Position numbers and translations under genes: made by a program | Source: CAG-698 sp964385755 | GTDB lineage: Bacteria; Bacillota_I; Bacilli_A; ML615J-28; CAG-698 | Reading direction: 5' to 3' | NCBI GenBank assembly: GCA_964385755.1 | Contig: CAYLPZ010000002.1 | Location: 62,001-126,000 of the forward strand | DNA length: 64,000 bases | Notes under the pieces: model-generated | The model's database searches: none | What the model saw: only the letters and a program-made list of their open reading frames with translations | Told to the model about the DNA's origin: nothing | Part shown: positions 32,630 to 41,886 of the stretch, piece by piece | Position numbering within the stretch: position 1 is the stretch's first letter | Layout: each line of letters begins with the position of its first letter

Positions 32630-33760
32630 TTACTCCTCTATAATCTTTACAATTATCGTATTTAATAAATATGAATAATCTTCATTAACGAAAAGATTAT
32701 CATCTTCATATGACATAATATTTGATTTAATTAAAGATGAAATCTTTGGAAAAACATCAAATATATTCATTTTAAACTTTTGATAAAATTTATTTACAGA
32801 AATTCCTTTAATTTTTCTTAAACCTAACATAATTTCATTATACATTTTATCTTTTAAAGAGTATTTTTCACACTCTTTATAGTCATAAATTGGATAATTA
32901 TCAATACTTTTGTAATATTTTGTTAATGTATTAGGGTTTGTATAGTAAGTATCATCAACATAGTAACTAGCATTTGCACCTAACCCATAAAAGTTTTCAT
33001 TATCCCAATATATACAGTTATGGATACTTTGATAATTATCATATGAATAATTACTTGTTTCGTAATGAATAAAGTTTTTTGTTTTTAAATATGAATTTAC
33101 AAAATCATATATTTCTCTTTCTTTTTCATCAGAAAGCGGTTTATAGCCTTTTTCAATAAACCTTTTAAGAATAGTTTTATTTTCAATTATTAAGGTATAT
33201 AAAGATAAATGTCTCACATCATGGTTTAAGAGCTCATCAATTTCATTTTTTATAAGAAAAATATTATCATTTTCAAGACCATAAATTAAGTCACAATTAA
33301 TATTATAAATATTATGTTGATTGAGTATTTCAATTGCTTTAAATACATCTTCTCTTCTGTGACTTCTATTTAAAAACATAAGTTTATTATTATCTAAAGA
33401 TTGAACTCCTAAACTAACTCTATTAACATGAAATAGTGAAAATAAAGATGCCAACTCTTCATTAACATCAATCGGATTACATTCGATTGTAAACTCAATT
33501 AAACCATTTAGATTAATAACTTTACTAATATTTTCAAGTAATCTTCTTAAATTAAAATAAGAAAGTGATGAAGGACTGCCACCACCAATATAAATTGATT
33601 TTACTTCTTGATAATTAAATAAATCACGTCTTAAATATAATTCTTTTATTAAATAATCAATGTATGTTTTTTGTTTATCTTCTTTTGCTTGCATTTTGTA
33701 AAAGTCACAATAAATGCATATTTGCTTGCAGAAGGGTATGTGAATATATAATGTTTTCAT
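32630..33760 (-). CDS. hemW: HemW-like radical SAM protein (HemN-related)
   Basis: 376 residues. Radical SAM cluster motif CxxxCxxC in IPFCKQICIYCDF, followed by the SAM-binding IYIGGGSPSSL. HemW proteins are heme chaperones or heme-trafficking proteins, often misannotated as coproporphyrinogen III dehydrogenase; the HNxxYW motif typical of HemW is seen as HNCIYWDNENFYGLG. Whether this organism handles heme is not shown by the window. In Bacillus hemW follows lepA; here a large lipoprotein gene separates them. xerD begins 4 bp downstream. Confidence 0.88.
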   Translation of the reverse strand: MKTLYIHIPFCKQICIYCDFYKMQAKEDKQKTYIDYLIKELYLRRDLFNYQEVKSIYIGGGSPSSLSYFNLRRLLENISKVINLNGLIEFTIECNPIDVNEELASLFSLFHVNRVSLGVQSLDNNKLMFLNRSHRREDVFKAIEILNQHNIYNINCDLIYGLENDNIFLIKNEIDELLNHDVRHLSLYTLIIENKTILKRFIEKGYKPLSDEKEREIYDFVNSYLKTKNFIHYETSNYSYDNYQSIHNCIYWDNENFYGLGANASYYVDDTYYTNPNTLTKYYKSIDNYPIYDYKECEKYSLKDKMYNEIMLGLRKIKGISVNKFYQKFKMNIFDVFPKISSLIKSNIMSYEDDNLFVNEDYSYLLNTIIVKIIEE

Positions 33761-33795
33761 ATTATTATTATAATAAAAAATTAAATAATTTACAA

Positions 33796-33837
33796 ATAAA
33801 AAATCAAAACAAATAAAATTGATATTTGTTTTGATTT
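33796..33837 (-). terminator. Terminator after the FN3/LRR lipoprotein gene
   Basis: Perfect 15-bp stem AAATCAAAACAAATA (33801-33815) / TATTTGTTTTGATTT (33823-33837) with a 7-base loop; on the minus strand it is followed by Ts. It separates the lipoprotein gene from hemW. Confidence 0.9.
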
Positions 33838-33846
33838 GATAATTAG

Positions 33847-36027
33847 TTATTTTGTATTAATAAAATCTTCAAGTTTATAATTAAGATAAATATTATCATA
33901 ACTATAATCATCAGGTAAGTTCCATGAAGGCCTTGGACTAGTTGCATTAGTATATATTTTTACATTTTCTGTACCCATAAATATATCTGTAATAGATTTA
34001 TTAAAGTGGAAAAATTCATCTCCTATATATACTTTAGAAAGATTCAGACAACCATCAAATACCTTATCAGCAAAAGCTAAAGTTCTAAAGCGAGGTAAAA
34101 TTATTGCTTCTGTTAGCTGGATACAACCTTTAAAAGCTTCTTTGTGGATAATATTTACTCCAGGTATCATTATTTTTACAAGTGATTTACAGTTAGTAAA
34201 TGCTTCATTGCGAATATCTATTATTCCAGTAAAATCAAAATCTTTTAATTTTTCACAGTTACTAAAATTTTTCGTATAAATAATTCTATTAGAATTTTCT
34301 TGATTATTTACAGTATATCTTTCTAAATTAGTACAATTTTCAAATACACCATAGTACTCAAAAATATTGTCATTGTTATTTATGTATTCTTTCAAGTATT
34401 TGTTGTTAGCAAAACAGTTTGCGGAAACATAACTTACATTAGTTGGTAACGTGAATATTTCCTCTTTGTTTGTCTCATAATATTTAATCATAGCAGTTTT
34501 ATCTTTATTATAAAATGCAATATTATCACTTGAATATTTTAAATTATTATCCGCTATAACAATATTTGATAAATTGTTACAATTATAAAACACATGATCA
34601 AGAGTATCAACATATTTTACATAAGGTAAGTTACCAATATTATAATTAATTTCATAGAAAAGATCATCAACATTATTTCCGATTTTAACATATGATAAGT
34701 TATTCTTATTATCAAATGCTTCAAATTTTACTTTTGTTATAGGATAAACATTACCATCAACAACAATATTATCTGGAATAATTACTTCTACAGCATCATC
34801 GTTTATCGATAAAATTTCAATTTCATGAGACTGAAAATCTTCTTTTTTTAGTAAATTTTCATCTTCATCTTCTATTAACCTATAAACATTTTCTAATATT
34901 TGAAAAGTAAATGGATAATTATCACTTGTAATAAATGTTTTTGAAATTGTATTTTGAGATCCGTTTATTAAAGCTATAATTGTATAAGAAGTATTACCAT
35001 CTAAATCACTAAAATAAGGTAGATTAGAGGTAGTAATCAAATTATCATTTTGATATAGTTGATATAATACTGTTTCATAATCATTTCCCGATACTTTATT
35101 TACATTAAAGTAACAATCATGATAACTGATTTCCTCGATAACAATTTCATAAACATCCTCTTCTAAAGTTTTGAATTGTTTAGTTAAAATTACATCTTTA
35201 TCTCCAACTTTTAAATCAATAGAGATAGTATATTCAGTATTAGCATCCAAATCATCAAATGAAAATTTTGTAGAAGTTTTTATTATATTATTATTTTTAA
35301 TAATTGATATATTATTTATATTATCATAATCAATTCCTGAGATCTTTTTAATCGAAAAATCAACTTTGTTTTTTGTAATAGTATCAATAACTATTTCATA
35401 TTTGTTTGCTTGTAAAGTTGTAAATTTATCTGAAATAGAGTATTTCTTATCATTAACAATAATCTCAGAAACAATTTGGTATGATGTATCAGGATTTAAA
35501 CCTTCAAAAAACATCTCATTTGTTGTTTTGATTAAAATGTCATCTTGATATAAAGAAAAAGTAGCTAAGGAATATTCATCACCAGATATTTTATTTAGTT
35601 TGTATTTTACAGAGTCTTCATTTACATCATATATTATTAATTCATATTCGGAAATCTTTTCTTTTGTCTTAACTTTGTTGTAATAATACATTTCATAATA
35701 TGTGTTAGATTCACTATTTTCTCTAACATATGCAATTAATTTAAGCGTATAATCCGTATTATTTTGTAAATTATTAATTTTATTTGTTTCAATTAATTGA
35801 TCATTTAAATAAACCTTTATTGAATCTTCTAATACATTGTTATTATCATATAATAGTTCATATTCAAATGAATCTTCACTTATATAATTTATTTTAAAAT
35901 TTATATAATCAGATAATAATTCTTTTTTCTCATCATTAACATTATTATATTCAACAAACTTTTGATCGTTACAAGAAAAAATGAAAATAGAAAAAATGAT
36001 TGTTAATATTAAAAATATTTTTTTCAT
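33847..36027 (-). CDS. Large surface lipoprotein: FN3-like repeats plus BspA-type LRRs
   Basis: 726 residues. Lipoprotein signal with lipobox IFSC near residue 19. About four beta-sandwich repeats of 85-95 residues follow (residues 45-370). Each opens with a strand such as YELIIYDVNEDSVKYKL or YEIVIDTITKNKVDFSI and has the phrase GLNPDTSYQI, DLDANTEYTI or DLDGNTSYTI, typical of fibronectin type III-like folds. The C-terminal half has BspA/LRR_5 repeats (FANNKYLKEY, NFSNCEKLKDFDF, AFTNCKSLVKIMIPG, AFKGCIQLTEAIIL, VFDGCLNLSKVYIG). Likely a surface adhesin or interaction protein. It is monocistronic, inserted between lepA and hemW. Confidence 0.75.
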   Translation of the reverse strand: MKKIFLILTIIFSIFIFSCNDQKFVEYNNVNDEKKELLSDYINFKINYISEDSFEYELLYDNNNVLEDSIKVYLNDQLIETNKINNLQNNTDYTLKLIAYVRENSESNTYYEMYYYNKVKTKEKISEYELIIYDVNEDSVKYKLNKISGDEYSLATFSLYQDDILIKTTNEMFFEGLNPDTSYQIVSEIIVNDKKYSISDKFTTLQANKYEIVIDTITKNKVDFSIKKISGIDYDNINNISIIKNNNIIKTSTKFSFDDLDANTEYTISIDLKVGDKDVILTKQFKTLEEDVYEIVIEEISYHDCYFNVNKVSGNDYETVLYQLYQNDNLITTSNLPYFSDLDGNTSYTIIALINGSQNTISKTFITSDNYPFTFQILENVYRLIEDEDENLLKKEDFQSHEIEILSINDDAVEVIIPDNIVVDGNVYPITKVKFEAFDNKNNLSYVKIGNNVDDLFYEINYNIGNLPYVKYVDTLDHVFYNCNNLSNIVIADNNLKYSSDNIAFYNKDKTAMIKYYETNKEEIFTLPTNVSYVSANCFANNKYLKEYINNNDNIFEYYGVFENCTNLERYTVNNQENSNRIIYTKNFSNCEKLKDFDFTGIIDIRNEAFTNCKSLVKIMIPGVNIIHKEAFKGCIQLTEAIILPRFRTLAFADKVFDGCLNLSKVYIGDEFFHFNKSITDIFMGTENVKIYTNATSPRPSWNLPDDYSYDNIYLNYKLEDFINTK

Positions 36028-36090
36028 ATAAGCCTCCTATATATAATAATAACATATATAACTTTTTATTATCAACTTTTTTAAAAAAAA

Positions 36091-36117
36091 TATAAAAAAT
36101 GCCATTAAAATGGCATT
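36091..36117 (-). terminator. Terminator overlapping the lepA stop
   Basis: Stem AATGCCATT / AATGGCATT, followed on the minus strand by TTTTTTATA; the stem begins inside the lepA stop codon. Confidence 0.9.
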
Positions 36118-37924
36118 AATCATCTATGTCAAGTATCGCAAGAAAGGCAGTTTGTGGGATATCAACATTCCCCACTGCTTTCATACGTTTTTTACCTGCT
36201 CTTTGTTTTTCTAATAATTTTTTCTTACGTGAAATGTCACCACCATAACATTTTGCTAAAACGTCTTTTCTTAGTGCTTTAACATTTGTTCTAGCAATAA
36301 TCTTACCACCGATTGCAGCTTGGATTGGTACTTCAAATAACTGACGTGGGATTAATTCTTTTAATTTACTTGTTATTTGACAACCACGTTTATAAGCATT
36401 GTCTTTATGAATAATTGTTGATAGTGCATCAACCTTGTCCCCCGCAACCAATATATCCATCTTAACTAAAGCAGATGGTTTATACTCAGATAATTCGTAG
36501 TCAAATGATGCATAACCTCTTGTTTGTGATTTTAGTTTATCAAAGAAATCAAAAATTACTTCAGAAAGTGGTAATTCATATTTTAGTGAAGTTCTTGTAG
36601 TATCTAAGTAATCTAATAAAATATATCTACCGCGTTTAGCTTGACATAATTCCATTATTGGACCAATGTAATCAGATGGCGTCATAACAGTTGCAATTAC
36701 GTATGGTTCTAAAATAGCTTTAATTTCTGTAGGATCTGGTAAAAATGATGGATTATCTACAATTATTGTAGAACCATTTGCCATTTCAACTTTATATGAT
36801 ACGTTAGGACAAGTAGCTATTAAATCAAGGTTATATTCACGTTCTAATCGTTCTTGGATAACATCCATGTGAAGTAATCCTAAGAAGCCAACTCGAAAAC
36901 CAAAGCCTAATGCTTGGGAATTTTCTGGTTCAAAAATAAGTGAAGCATCATTAAGTTTTAATTTTTCTAAAGCTTCTTTTAGTTCAACATATTTTGCATT
37001 GTCAATTGGATACATTCCACAAAATACCATTGGATTTAATTTGCGATAACCAGGTAGTGGGTTTTGTGCGGGATTATTTAGATAAGTAATTGTATCACCG
37101 ACAGAAATATCTTTAATATCTTTAATAGCACCAGATAAATAACCAACATCACCAGGAAGTAAAACATCTTTTGTTACTTCTTTTGGTGTGTGGACTCCTA
37201 CTTCATCAACTTGAAAAGTAGCATTCGTTCCCATGCATTTTAGAATATCACCTTTTTTTATCGACCCTTTTATTACTCTTATAAGTGGGATAATACCACG
37301 ATATGAATCATAATAAGAGTCAAAAATAAGTGCTTCTAAAGGTGCATTTTCATCACCAATCGGAGCTGGTATTTTTTTGATTATTTCCTCTAGAATTAAG
37401 TCAACCCCAACACCTGTTTTTGCACTACAAAGAATTGCATCTTGTGCATCAATTCCAATAATATTTTCAATTTCTTCTTTAACCATCTCTGGATCAGCAC
37501 TAGGTAAATCAATTTTATTAATTACTGGAATTATTTCTAAGTTATTATCAAGTGCTAAGTAAACATTTGCTAGAGTCTGTGCTTCAATACCTTGAGTTGC
37601 ATCAATAACTAAAATAGCTCCTTCACAAGCAGCTAAGCTACGTGAAACTTCATATGTAAAGTCAACATGCCCTGGAGTATCAATCAAATGAAAAATATAT
37701 TCTTCACCATTTTTAGCTTTATATGATAACTCAACAGCATTAAGTTTGATCGTAATTCCACGTTCTCTTTCTAAGTCCATAGAATCTAATATTTGAGTTT
37801 TCATTTCACGTACTTCAACAGCATGTGTTAGCTCTAATATTCTATCCGCAAGTGTGCTCTTACCATGATCAATATGAGCAATTATTGAAAAGTTCCTAAT
37901 ATGTGATTGATGATATTTAGCCAT
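36116..37924 (-). CDS. lepA: Elongation factor 4 (LepA)
   Basis: Ribosome-associated translational GTPase. About 602 residues from the chosen start. G1 AHIDHGKSTLADR, switch/G3 DTPGHVDFTYE, G4 NKIDLPSADP and G5 CSAKTGVGV; the LepA-specific C-terminal domain ends with KKLLEKQRAGKKRMK. An upstream in-frame start at 37972 would add 16 hydrophobic residues that homologues lack; MAKYHQSHIRNFSIIAHIDHG is the normal beginning. The ribosome site is weak (GAG a few bases before ATG), so ATGs at 37930 or 37936 cannot be excluded. Confidence 0.95.
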   Translation of the reverse strand: MAKYHQSHIRNFSIIAHIDHGKSTLADRILELTHAVEVREMKTQILDSMDLERERGITIKLNAVELSYKAKNGEEYIFHLIDTPGHVDFTYEVSRSLAACEGAILVIDATQGIEAQTLANVYLALDNNLEIIPVINKIDLPSADPEMVKEEIENIIGIDAQDAILCSAKTGVGVDLILEEIIKKIPAPIGDENAPLEALIFDSYYDSYRGIIPLIRVIKGSIKKGDILKCMGTNATFQVDEVGVHTPKEVTKDVLLPGDVGYLSGAIKDIKDISVGDTITYLNNPAQNPLPGYRKLNPMVFCGMYPIDNAKYVELKEALEKLKLNDASLIFEPENSQALGFGFRVGFLGLLHMDVIQERLEREYNLDLIATCPNVSYKVEMANGSTIIVDNPSFLPDPTEIKAILEPYVIATVMTPSDYIGPIMELCQAKRGRYILLDYLDTTRTSLKYELPLSEVIFDFFDKLKSQTRGYASFDYELSEYKPSALVKMDILVAGDKVDALSTIIHKDNAYKRGCQITSKLKELIPRQLFEVPIQAAIGGKIIARTNVKALRKDVLAKCYGGDISRKKKLLEKQRAGKKRMKAVGNVDIPQTAFLAILDIDD

Positions 37925-37996
37925 AAACATTCTCATTTCTTTATAAATTATTATTATAAAATATTCTATCAAAAAAACAAAAAAAATGCAATAATA

Positions 37997-38033
37997 AAAA
38001 CTCTTCTTCTAATGATATTAAAAGAAAAGTTTT
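37997..38033 (-). terminator. Terminator hairpin after the 89-residue gene
   Basis: 17-base arms AAAACTCTTCTTCTAAT / ATTAAAAGAAAAGTTTT with two mismatches and a 3-base loop, flanked by A-rich DNA that reads as Ts on the minus strand. Confidence 0.65.
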
Positions 38034-38048
38034 CATAATAAAGTACTA

Positions 38049-38318
38049 TTACAAAACAATCAGTGGAACATTAAAATAATTACAAGAATTTATTAAAGCT
38101 TCATAATAACAATCACAAACCACAAAATTGATATTTAAAGTAATAAAGATTTCATCAATAATAATTTTATCATCTATGATTCCATCTTTATCTACTTTTT
38201 TATTTTTGATAATTAATATGTTATTATTATCTTTAATATCTTTTAACATACAACTTGATTCTAGTCTTAACGTGTTATTATTAGTATAGATTTTATCATT
38301 TGAGATAATTAGAATCAT
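38049..38318 (-). CDS. Small protein of unknown function
   Basis: 89 residues, not recognised. It has a good GGAGGG ribosome site 8 nt before the ATG and a terminator hairpin behind it, so it is probably a real gene. The sequence is rich in Ile, Asn, Asp and Lys, has no membrane span or signal, and near the end carries a short cysteine group (VVCDCYYEALINSC). It is divergent from recU and lies alone between lepA and recU. Confidence 0.6.
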   Translation of the reverse strand: MILIISNDKIYTNNNTLRLESSCMLKDIKDNNNILIIKNKKVDKDGIIDDKIIIDEIFITLNINFVVCDCYYEALINSCNYFNVPLIVL

Positions 38319-38430
38319 ATCAAAACCCTCCGATATAGTTTATGAATCTTATTAGTTAGATGTTTGGACTTTTATTTCATATATTAAGAAAATAAAATAA
38401 TAAAATACTTAAATATTTAAAATAATTTGC

Positions 38431-38436
38431 TATAAT
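38431..38436 (+). promoter_or_regulatory. Extended -10 promoter of recU
   Basis: TGC-TATAAT (38428-38436). Transcription would start at about 38443, placing the GGTGAT ribosome site at the very 5' end and ruling out GTG 38441 as the start codon. Confidence 0.7.
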
Positions 38437-38452
38437 AAGAGTGGTGATAAAA

Positions 38453-39034
38453 ATGATAAAATATCCAAATGGTATAAAAATAACAAATCCAAATAAAATG
38501 ATATCAAAAGCAAATCAAGGAATGGATTTTGAAAAAATGTTAAATGATAGTAATAACTATTACTTGTCTAGAAATATTGCAAATATCCATAAAAAACCAA
38601 CACCAGTTACAATTGTAAAAGTTGATTATCCGATGCGTAGTAAAGCTAAAATAGTTGAAGCATATTATCAAACACCATCGACTACAGACTATAATGGAAT
38701 ATATAATGGATTTTATATCGACTTCGAAGCTAAAGAAACAATAAAACATACCTTTTATTTTTCGCATATTTATGAGCATCAAGTAAAGCATTTAGAATCA
38801 ATTTCCTCACTTGGTGGGATTGCATTTGTAATTATCTTTTTTAAAAGTGATAATAAAATATTTATTATAAACATTAATGAATTTAAAAAATTATATTATG
38901 ATGAAAAAAAGAAAAGCATTACAGTTGATGATTGTGAGAAAATAGGAATGATTGTTTCAACAGGATATACTCCTATAGTTGACTACTTAAAAGCAGTTGA
39001 TATTCTATTTAAAGACGTTTTTACAAAAAATTAA
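38453..39034 (+). CDS. recU: Holliday junction resolvase RecU
   Basis: Cuts four-way junctions during recombinational repair and chromosome segregation; Gram-positive counterpart of RuvC. 193 residues from ATG 38453. RecU motifs: NQGMDFEKMLNDSNNYYLSR, IHKKPTPVTIVKVDYP, the catalytic core TTDYNGIYNGFYIDFEAKET (Asp, Glu and Lys of the PD-(D/E)xK fold) and the later FSHIYEHQVKHL. In Bacillus recU pairs with ponA; here it is monocistronic and is a plus-strand exception to the right of dif. GGTGAT serves as ribosome site. Confidence 0.95.
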   Translation: MIKYPNGIKITNPNKMISKANQGMDFEKMLNDSNNYYLSRNIANIHKKPTPVTIVKVDYPMRSKAKIVEAYYQTPSTTDYNGIYNGFYIDFEAKETIKHTFYFSHIYEHQVKHLESISSLGGIAFVIIFFKSDNKIFIININEFKKLYYDEKKKSITVDDCEKIGMIVSTGYTPIVDYLKAVDILFKDVFTKN

Positions 39035-39057
39035 TTAATAATTACAAAGAAAATAAA

Positions 39058-39090
39058 AAATAATCTTCTCAGAAAGTGATTTATAATAAC
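39058..39090 (+). repeat. Intergenic repeat copy R3
   Basis: Starts AAATAATCTTCTCAGAAAGT and continues GATTTATAATAAC; nearly identical to R1 and R2. Like R2 it is directly followed by a terminator hairpin. Confidence 0.7.
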
Positions 39091-39094
39091 AAAA

Positions 39095-39132
39095 ACCTTA
39101 CAAATCCATAAAAGATTGTAAGGTATTTTTTT
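39095..39132 (+). terminator. Terminator after recU
   Basis: 9-bp stem ACCTTACAA / TTGTAAGGT with a 12-base loop and a following ATTTTTTT tract. Confidence 0.85.
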
Positions 39133-39136
39133 ATTA

Positions 39137-39390
39137 TCGAAATTTTTTAGTTATATTCATAAATAATTCTTTACTCCAAAAATCAAGTTTAGATTTATCT
39201 TTAACAAAAAAGACATCATCTTTAAATTATCAACTTCTACATAAACAATCATGTATTTTTCCAAAAAATACATATGACATATCGTATAGTTTAACTCGAT
39301 ATAATAAAGTAAGTAAATCATACTTTATTTAATTAGTAGCTACAGGTGGGTTGATATCATCTTCAATTATATTTTAGTCTTTAAGTTAAT
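39137..39390 (-). pseudogene. Possible frameshifted gene remnant
   Basis: On the minus strand the translation shows coding-like stretches broken by an in-frame TAA and a frameshift: EDDINPPVATN, stop, then YDLLTLLYRVKLYDMSYVFF, a shift, and VEVDNLKDDVFFVKDKSK continuing LDFWSKELFMNITKKFR before TAA. No start with a ribosome site exists. It looks like decayed coding DNA; the family is not recognised. Chance AT-rich reading cannot be ruled out. Confidence 0.35.
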
Positions 39391-39436
39391 ATTATTCATT
39401 TTTTATTTTTTAATATATTTATTTTCTAATTTAGTA

Positions 39437-39468
39437 TAAAAAACATCACGAAAAGATACGTGATGTTT
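39437..39468 (-). terminator. Terminator after mutS2
   Basis: Stem AAACATCACG / CGTGATGTTT with an 8-base loop; the A-run to its left gives Ts on the minus strand. Confidence 0.88.
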
Positions 39469-39474
39469 TATTTA

Positions 39475-41808
39475 TTATAAATCTACAATTGTAGCTCCTT
39501 GTCCACCTTCGTTTTGGCCACCATATCTAAATGACTTCACAAGTTTATTTGCACGTAGTTTAGATTGAACAAGTTCACGAATAACACCTGTTCCAAAACC
39601 ATGAATAATTGATACTTGATTTAGACCTGCGTAATGGCAATCAGAGATAAATTTTGATATCAGTGGTTCTGCTTCTTCATAACGCATTCCCCTTAAGTCT
39701 AAACGATTAGAAACTGTTTTACGTGGAGTAGAAATGATTTTATTTGCTTTTGGTACTATAGCAGGTTTTATTTCCACATTTGTAAGTTCTAGATCTTCTT
39801 TCTTTAATGTCATTGAAGCATTTCCAACTTCTACTAAATATTTATTATTATTTATTTTAATTACAGTTCCATAAGTATTATATTTTTCAATAAATACTTT
39901 ATCATTTTCTTTTATTTCCCGATTTAGATTGAAAACTTTTTCTTCCTTGATATTATTTTCATCTTTTATTTGATTCAATCTATGACTAATTTCCACAAGT
40001 TCATGACCTTTAATATTACTATTTTTAATTTCTTTTAAATCATCTAAAATGCTTTTTATTTCTTTTTCATTTTTAGTAATAATCTCTAAGGCTTTGGCGT
40101 GTGCTTCATCTAAGATCACTTTTCGCTCTTTATTGATTTTTTCTTTTAATGTATCAATTTCATCAAGTTTTACAGATAACCTATATTCCTTATCACGTGC
40201 TTCGCTTAATTTTTTCTCAAGGTCAACTGATTTTTGAATAAGTTTATCTAATGTTTGATTAATCTCACTAGAGCTACTATATGCTTTCTTTATAGCTTCA
40301 TCGATTATTTCATCTTTCAAGCCTAAGTTTCTACAAATCTTTAAAGCATTTGATTGTCCTGGGACACCAATTAGTAGTTTATATGTAGGTGTAAATGTTT
40401 CAGCGTTAAACTCAACACTTGCATTAATCATATTTTTTGATTCATATGCATGAATCTTTAATTCCGCATAATGACTTGAAGCAATAATTAAACAGTTTCG
40501 TTTTAATAAATAATCAAGTATACTTATGGCTAAACTTGCTCCTTCAGTAGGATCTGTACCTGAACCTAATTCATCAAGTAATACTAGTGATTTTGTGTTA
40601 ACTTTGTTCATTATATCAACAACATTTTTCATATGTGATGAAAATGTGGAAAGATTTTGCGAAATGCTTTGTTCATCACCAATATCAACAAAAACATCTT
40701 CAAACACACAAATGTTACTTTTTTCACTACAAGGAATTAAAATACCTGCTTTAATCATAAGTGATAATAATCCAATGGTCTTAAGTAAAACAGTTTTACC
40801 ACCAGTATTAGGTCCAGTTATAATAATACATTTATAATCTTTACCAATAATAATGTCATTTTTAACTATTTTTGGAACATTTAATAGTGGATGATAACAA
40901 TTATATAACTCTACAAAACCATCATTATTTATTTTCGGTTTTACACCATTTAATTCAATTGAAAGTTCTGCTTTTGTGAAGATTAAATCTAAAGAACACA
41001 TAACTACATATGATGCTCTAATCGCTTCTTCGTTTTCTGAAACCATAACAGAAAGTTCATAAAGAATACGATGAATCTCTTGTTTTTCATCTTCATAAAG
41101 AGAATTTAATTTGTTATTCATTTCAAAAATAACTAATGGCTCAATAAATACAGTTTCACCAGATGATGAAGTATCATGAATAAAACCTTTAATTTGATTT
41201 TTATAATCGTTCTTAACAGGAATAACAAATCGATCATTTCTCATTGTAACAACTGAAGATGTAAGTTTAGAGATGTTTTTGCTTACTATTTCATTTAATT
41301 TTGCGTTTATATTTTTTTCATAATCTGATATTTGTTTTCTAATTTGGAAAAGAGTACTACTTGCATTATCTTGTATTTCACCAAAATTATTGAACACTTC
41401 TTTCAAACGTAAATTAAGTTCTTTAGAGTAAACAATAGAATCAATATATGGTTTTAAATAATCAGCTTTAATTTCTGATGATTCTAAGTTTTTATAGTAA
41501 ACAATTGCATGTTTAGAAGAATCTAAAAATCTTCCAATCTCTAATAGTTCATCTATTGTTAATACAACGCCTTTACAAGCTTTATTAACTAGATAAATAA
41601 TATCTTTTTGGAAAGATATTTCAAGTCTTCCCATACGCATGATAAGTTTTGTTGCTTCATCAGTTTCACAAAGCATTTGATTTACTTCATCGTAATCATT
41701 TGATAAAACAATATTATCTATTAAATCTTTGTTAGATTCGATAATTGTTTTACTTTTTAATCTATCTAAAATTACATTAAATTCTAAAGCATTATAATAT
41801 TTATTCAT
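39475..41808 (-). CDS. mutS2: MutS2 (Smr-domain MutS homologue)
   Basis: 777 residues. A MutS-type core with Walker A ITGPNTGGKTVLLKT, Walker B LVLLDELGSGTDPTEG and the conserved SSHYAELK, then a long coiled coil (about residues 500-620, rich in Glu and Lys) and a C-terminal Smr nuclease domain (LDLRGMRYEEAE, IIHGFGTGVIRE, GGQGATIV). It lacks the mismatch-recognition domain of MutS. MutS2 is linked to suppression of recombination and, in Bacillus, to rescue of collided ribosomes. AAAGG precedes the ATG. Divergent from rnhC; in many Firmicutes the two genes are near each other. Confidence 0.95.
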   Translation of the reverse strand: MNKYYNALEFNVILDRLKSKTIIESNKDLIDNIVLSNDYDEVNQMLCETDEATKLIMRMGRLEISFQKDIIYLVNKACKGVVLTIDELLEIGRFLDSSKHAIVYYKNLESSEIKADYLKPYIDSIVYSKELNLRLKEVFNNFGEIQDNASSTLFQIRKQISDYEKNINAKLNEIVSKNISKLTSSVVTMRNDRFVIPVKNDYKNQIKGFIHDTSSSGETVFIEPLVIFEMNNKLNSLYEDEKQEIHRILYELSVMVSENEEAIRASYVVMCSLDLIFTKAELSIELNGVKPKINNDGFVELYNCYHPLLNVPKIVKNDIIIGKDYKCIIITGPNTGGKTVLLKTIGLLSLMIKAGILIPCSEKSNICVFEDVFVDIGDEQSISQNLSTFSSHMKNVVDIMNKVNTKSLVLLDELGSGTDPTEGASLAISILDYLLKRNCLIIASSHYAELKIHAYESKNMINASVEFNAETFTPTYKLLIGVPGQSNALKICRNLGLKDEIIDEAIKKAYSSSSEINQTLDKLIQKSVDLEKKLSEARDKEYRLSVKLDEIDTLKEKINKERKVILDEAHAKALEIITKNEKEIKSILDDLKEIKNSNIKGHELVEISHRLNQIKDENNIKEEKVFNLNREIKENDKVFIEKYNTYGTVIKINNNKYLVEVGNASMTLKKEDLELTNVEIKPAIVPKANKIISTPRKTVSNRLDLRGMRYEEAEPLISKFISDCHYAGLNQVSIIHGFGTGVIRELVQSKLRANKLVKSFRYGGQNEGGQGATIVDL

Positions 41809-41850
41809 AAAAAACCTTTCTATATCATTAAATTAAACAAAAAAATATGA

Positions 41851-41856
41851 TATAAT
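41851..41856 (+). promoter_or_regulatory. -10 element of rnhC promoter
   Basis: TATAAT 31 bp upstream of the rnhC ATG; the -35 region is weak. Confidence 0.55.
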
Positions 41857-41886
41857 AGAGCATAAACTTTAAAAGGATTAGAATAT

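Larger units (their letters stand above)
39035..39474. other. recU-mutS2 intergenic region
   Basis: 440 bp between convergent genes. It holds repeat copy R3 (39058-39090), the recU terminator (39095-39132), a possible broken minus-strand gene (39137-39390) and the mutS2 terminator (39437-39468). No intact ORF with a ribosome site is seen. Confidence 0.7.

Noticed and set aside
28631..39090. CRISPR array from the three similar repeats
   Set aside because: Copies are 1.4 to 9 kb apart and in both orientations, with no regular spacers and no cas genes.
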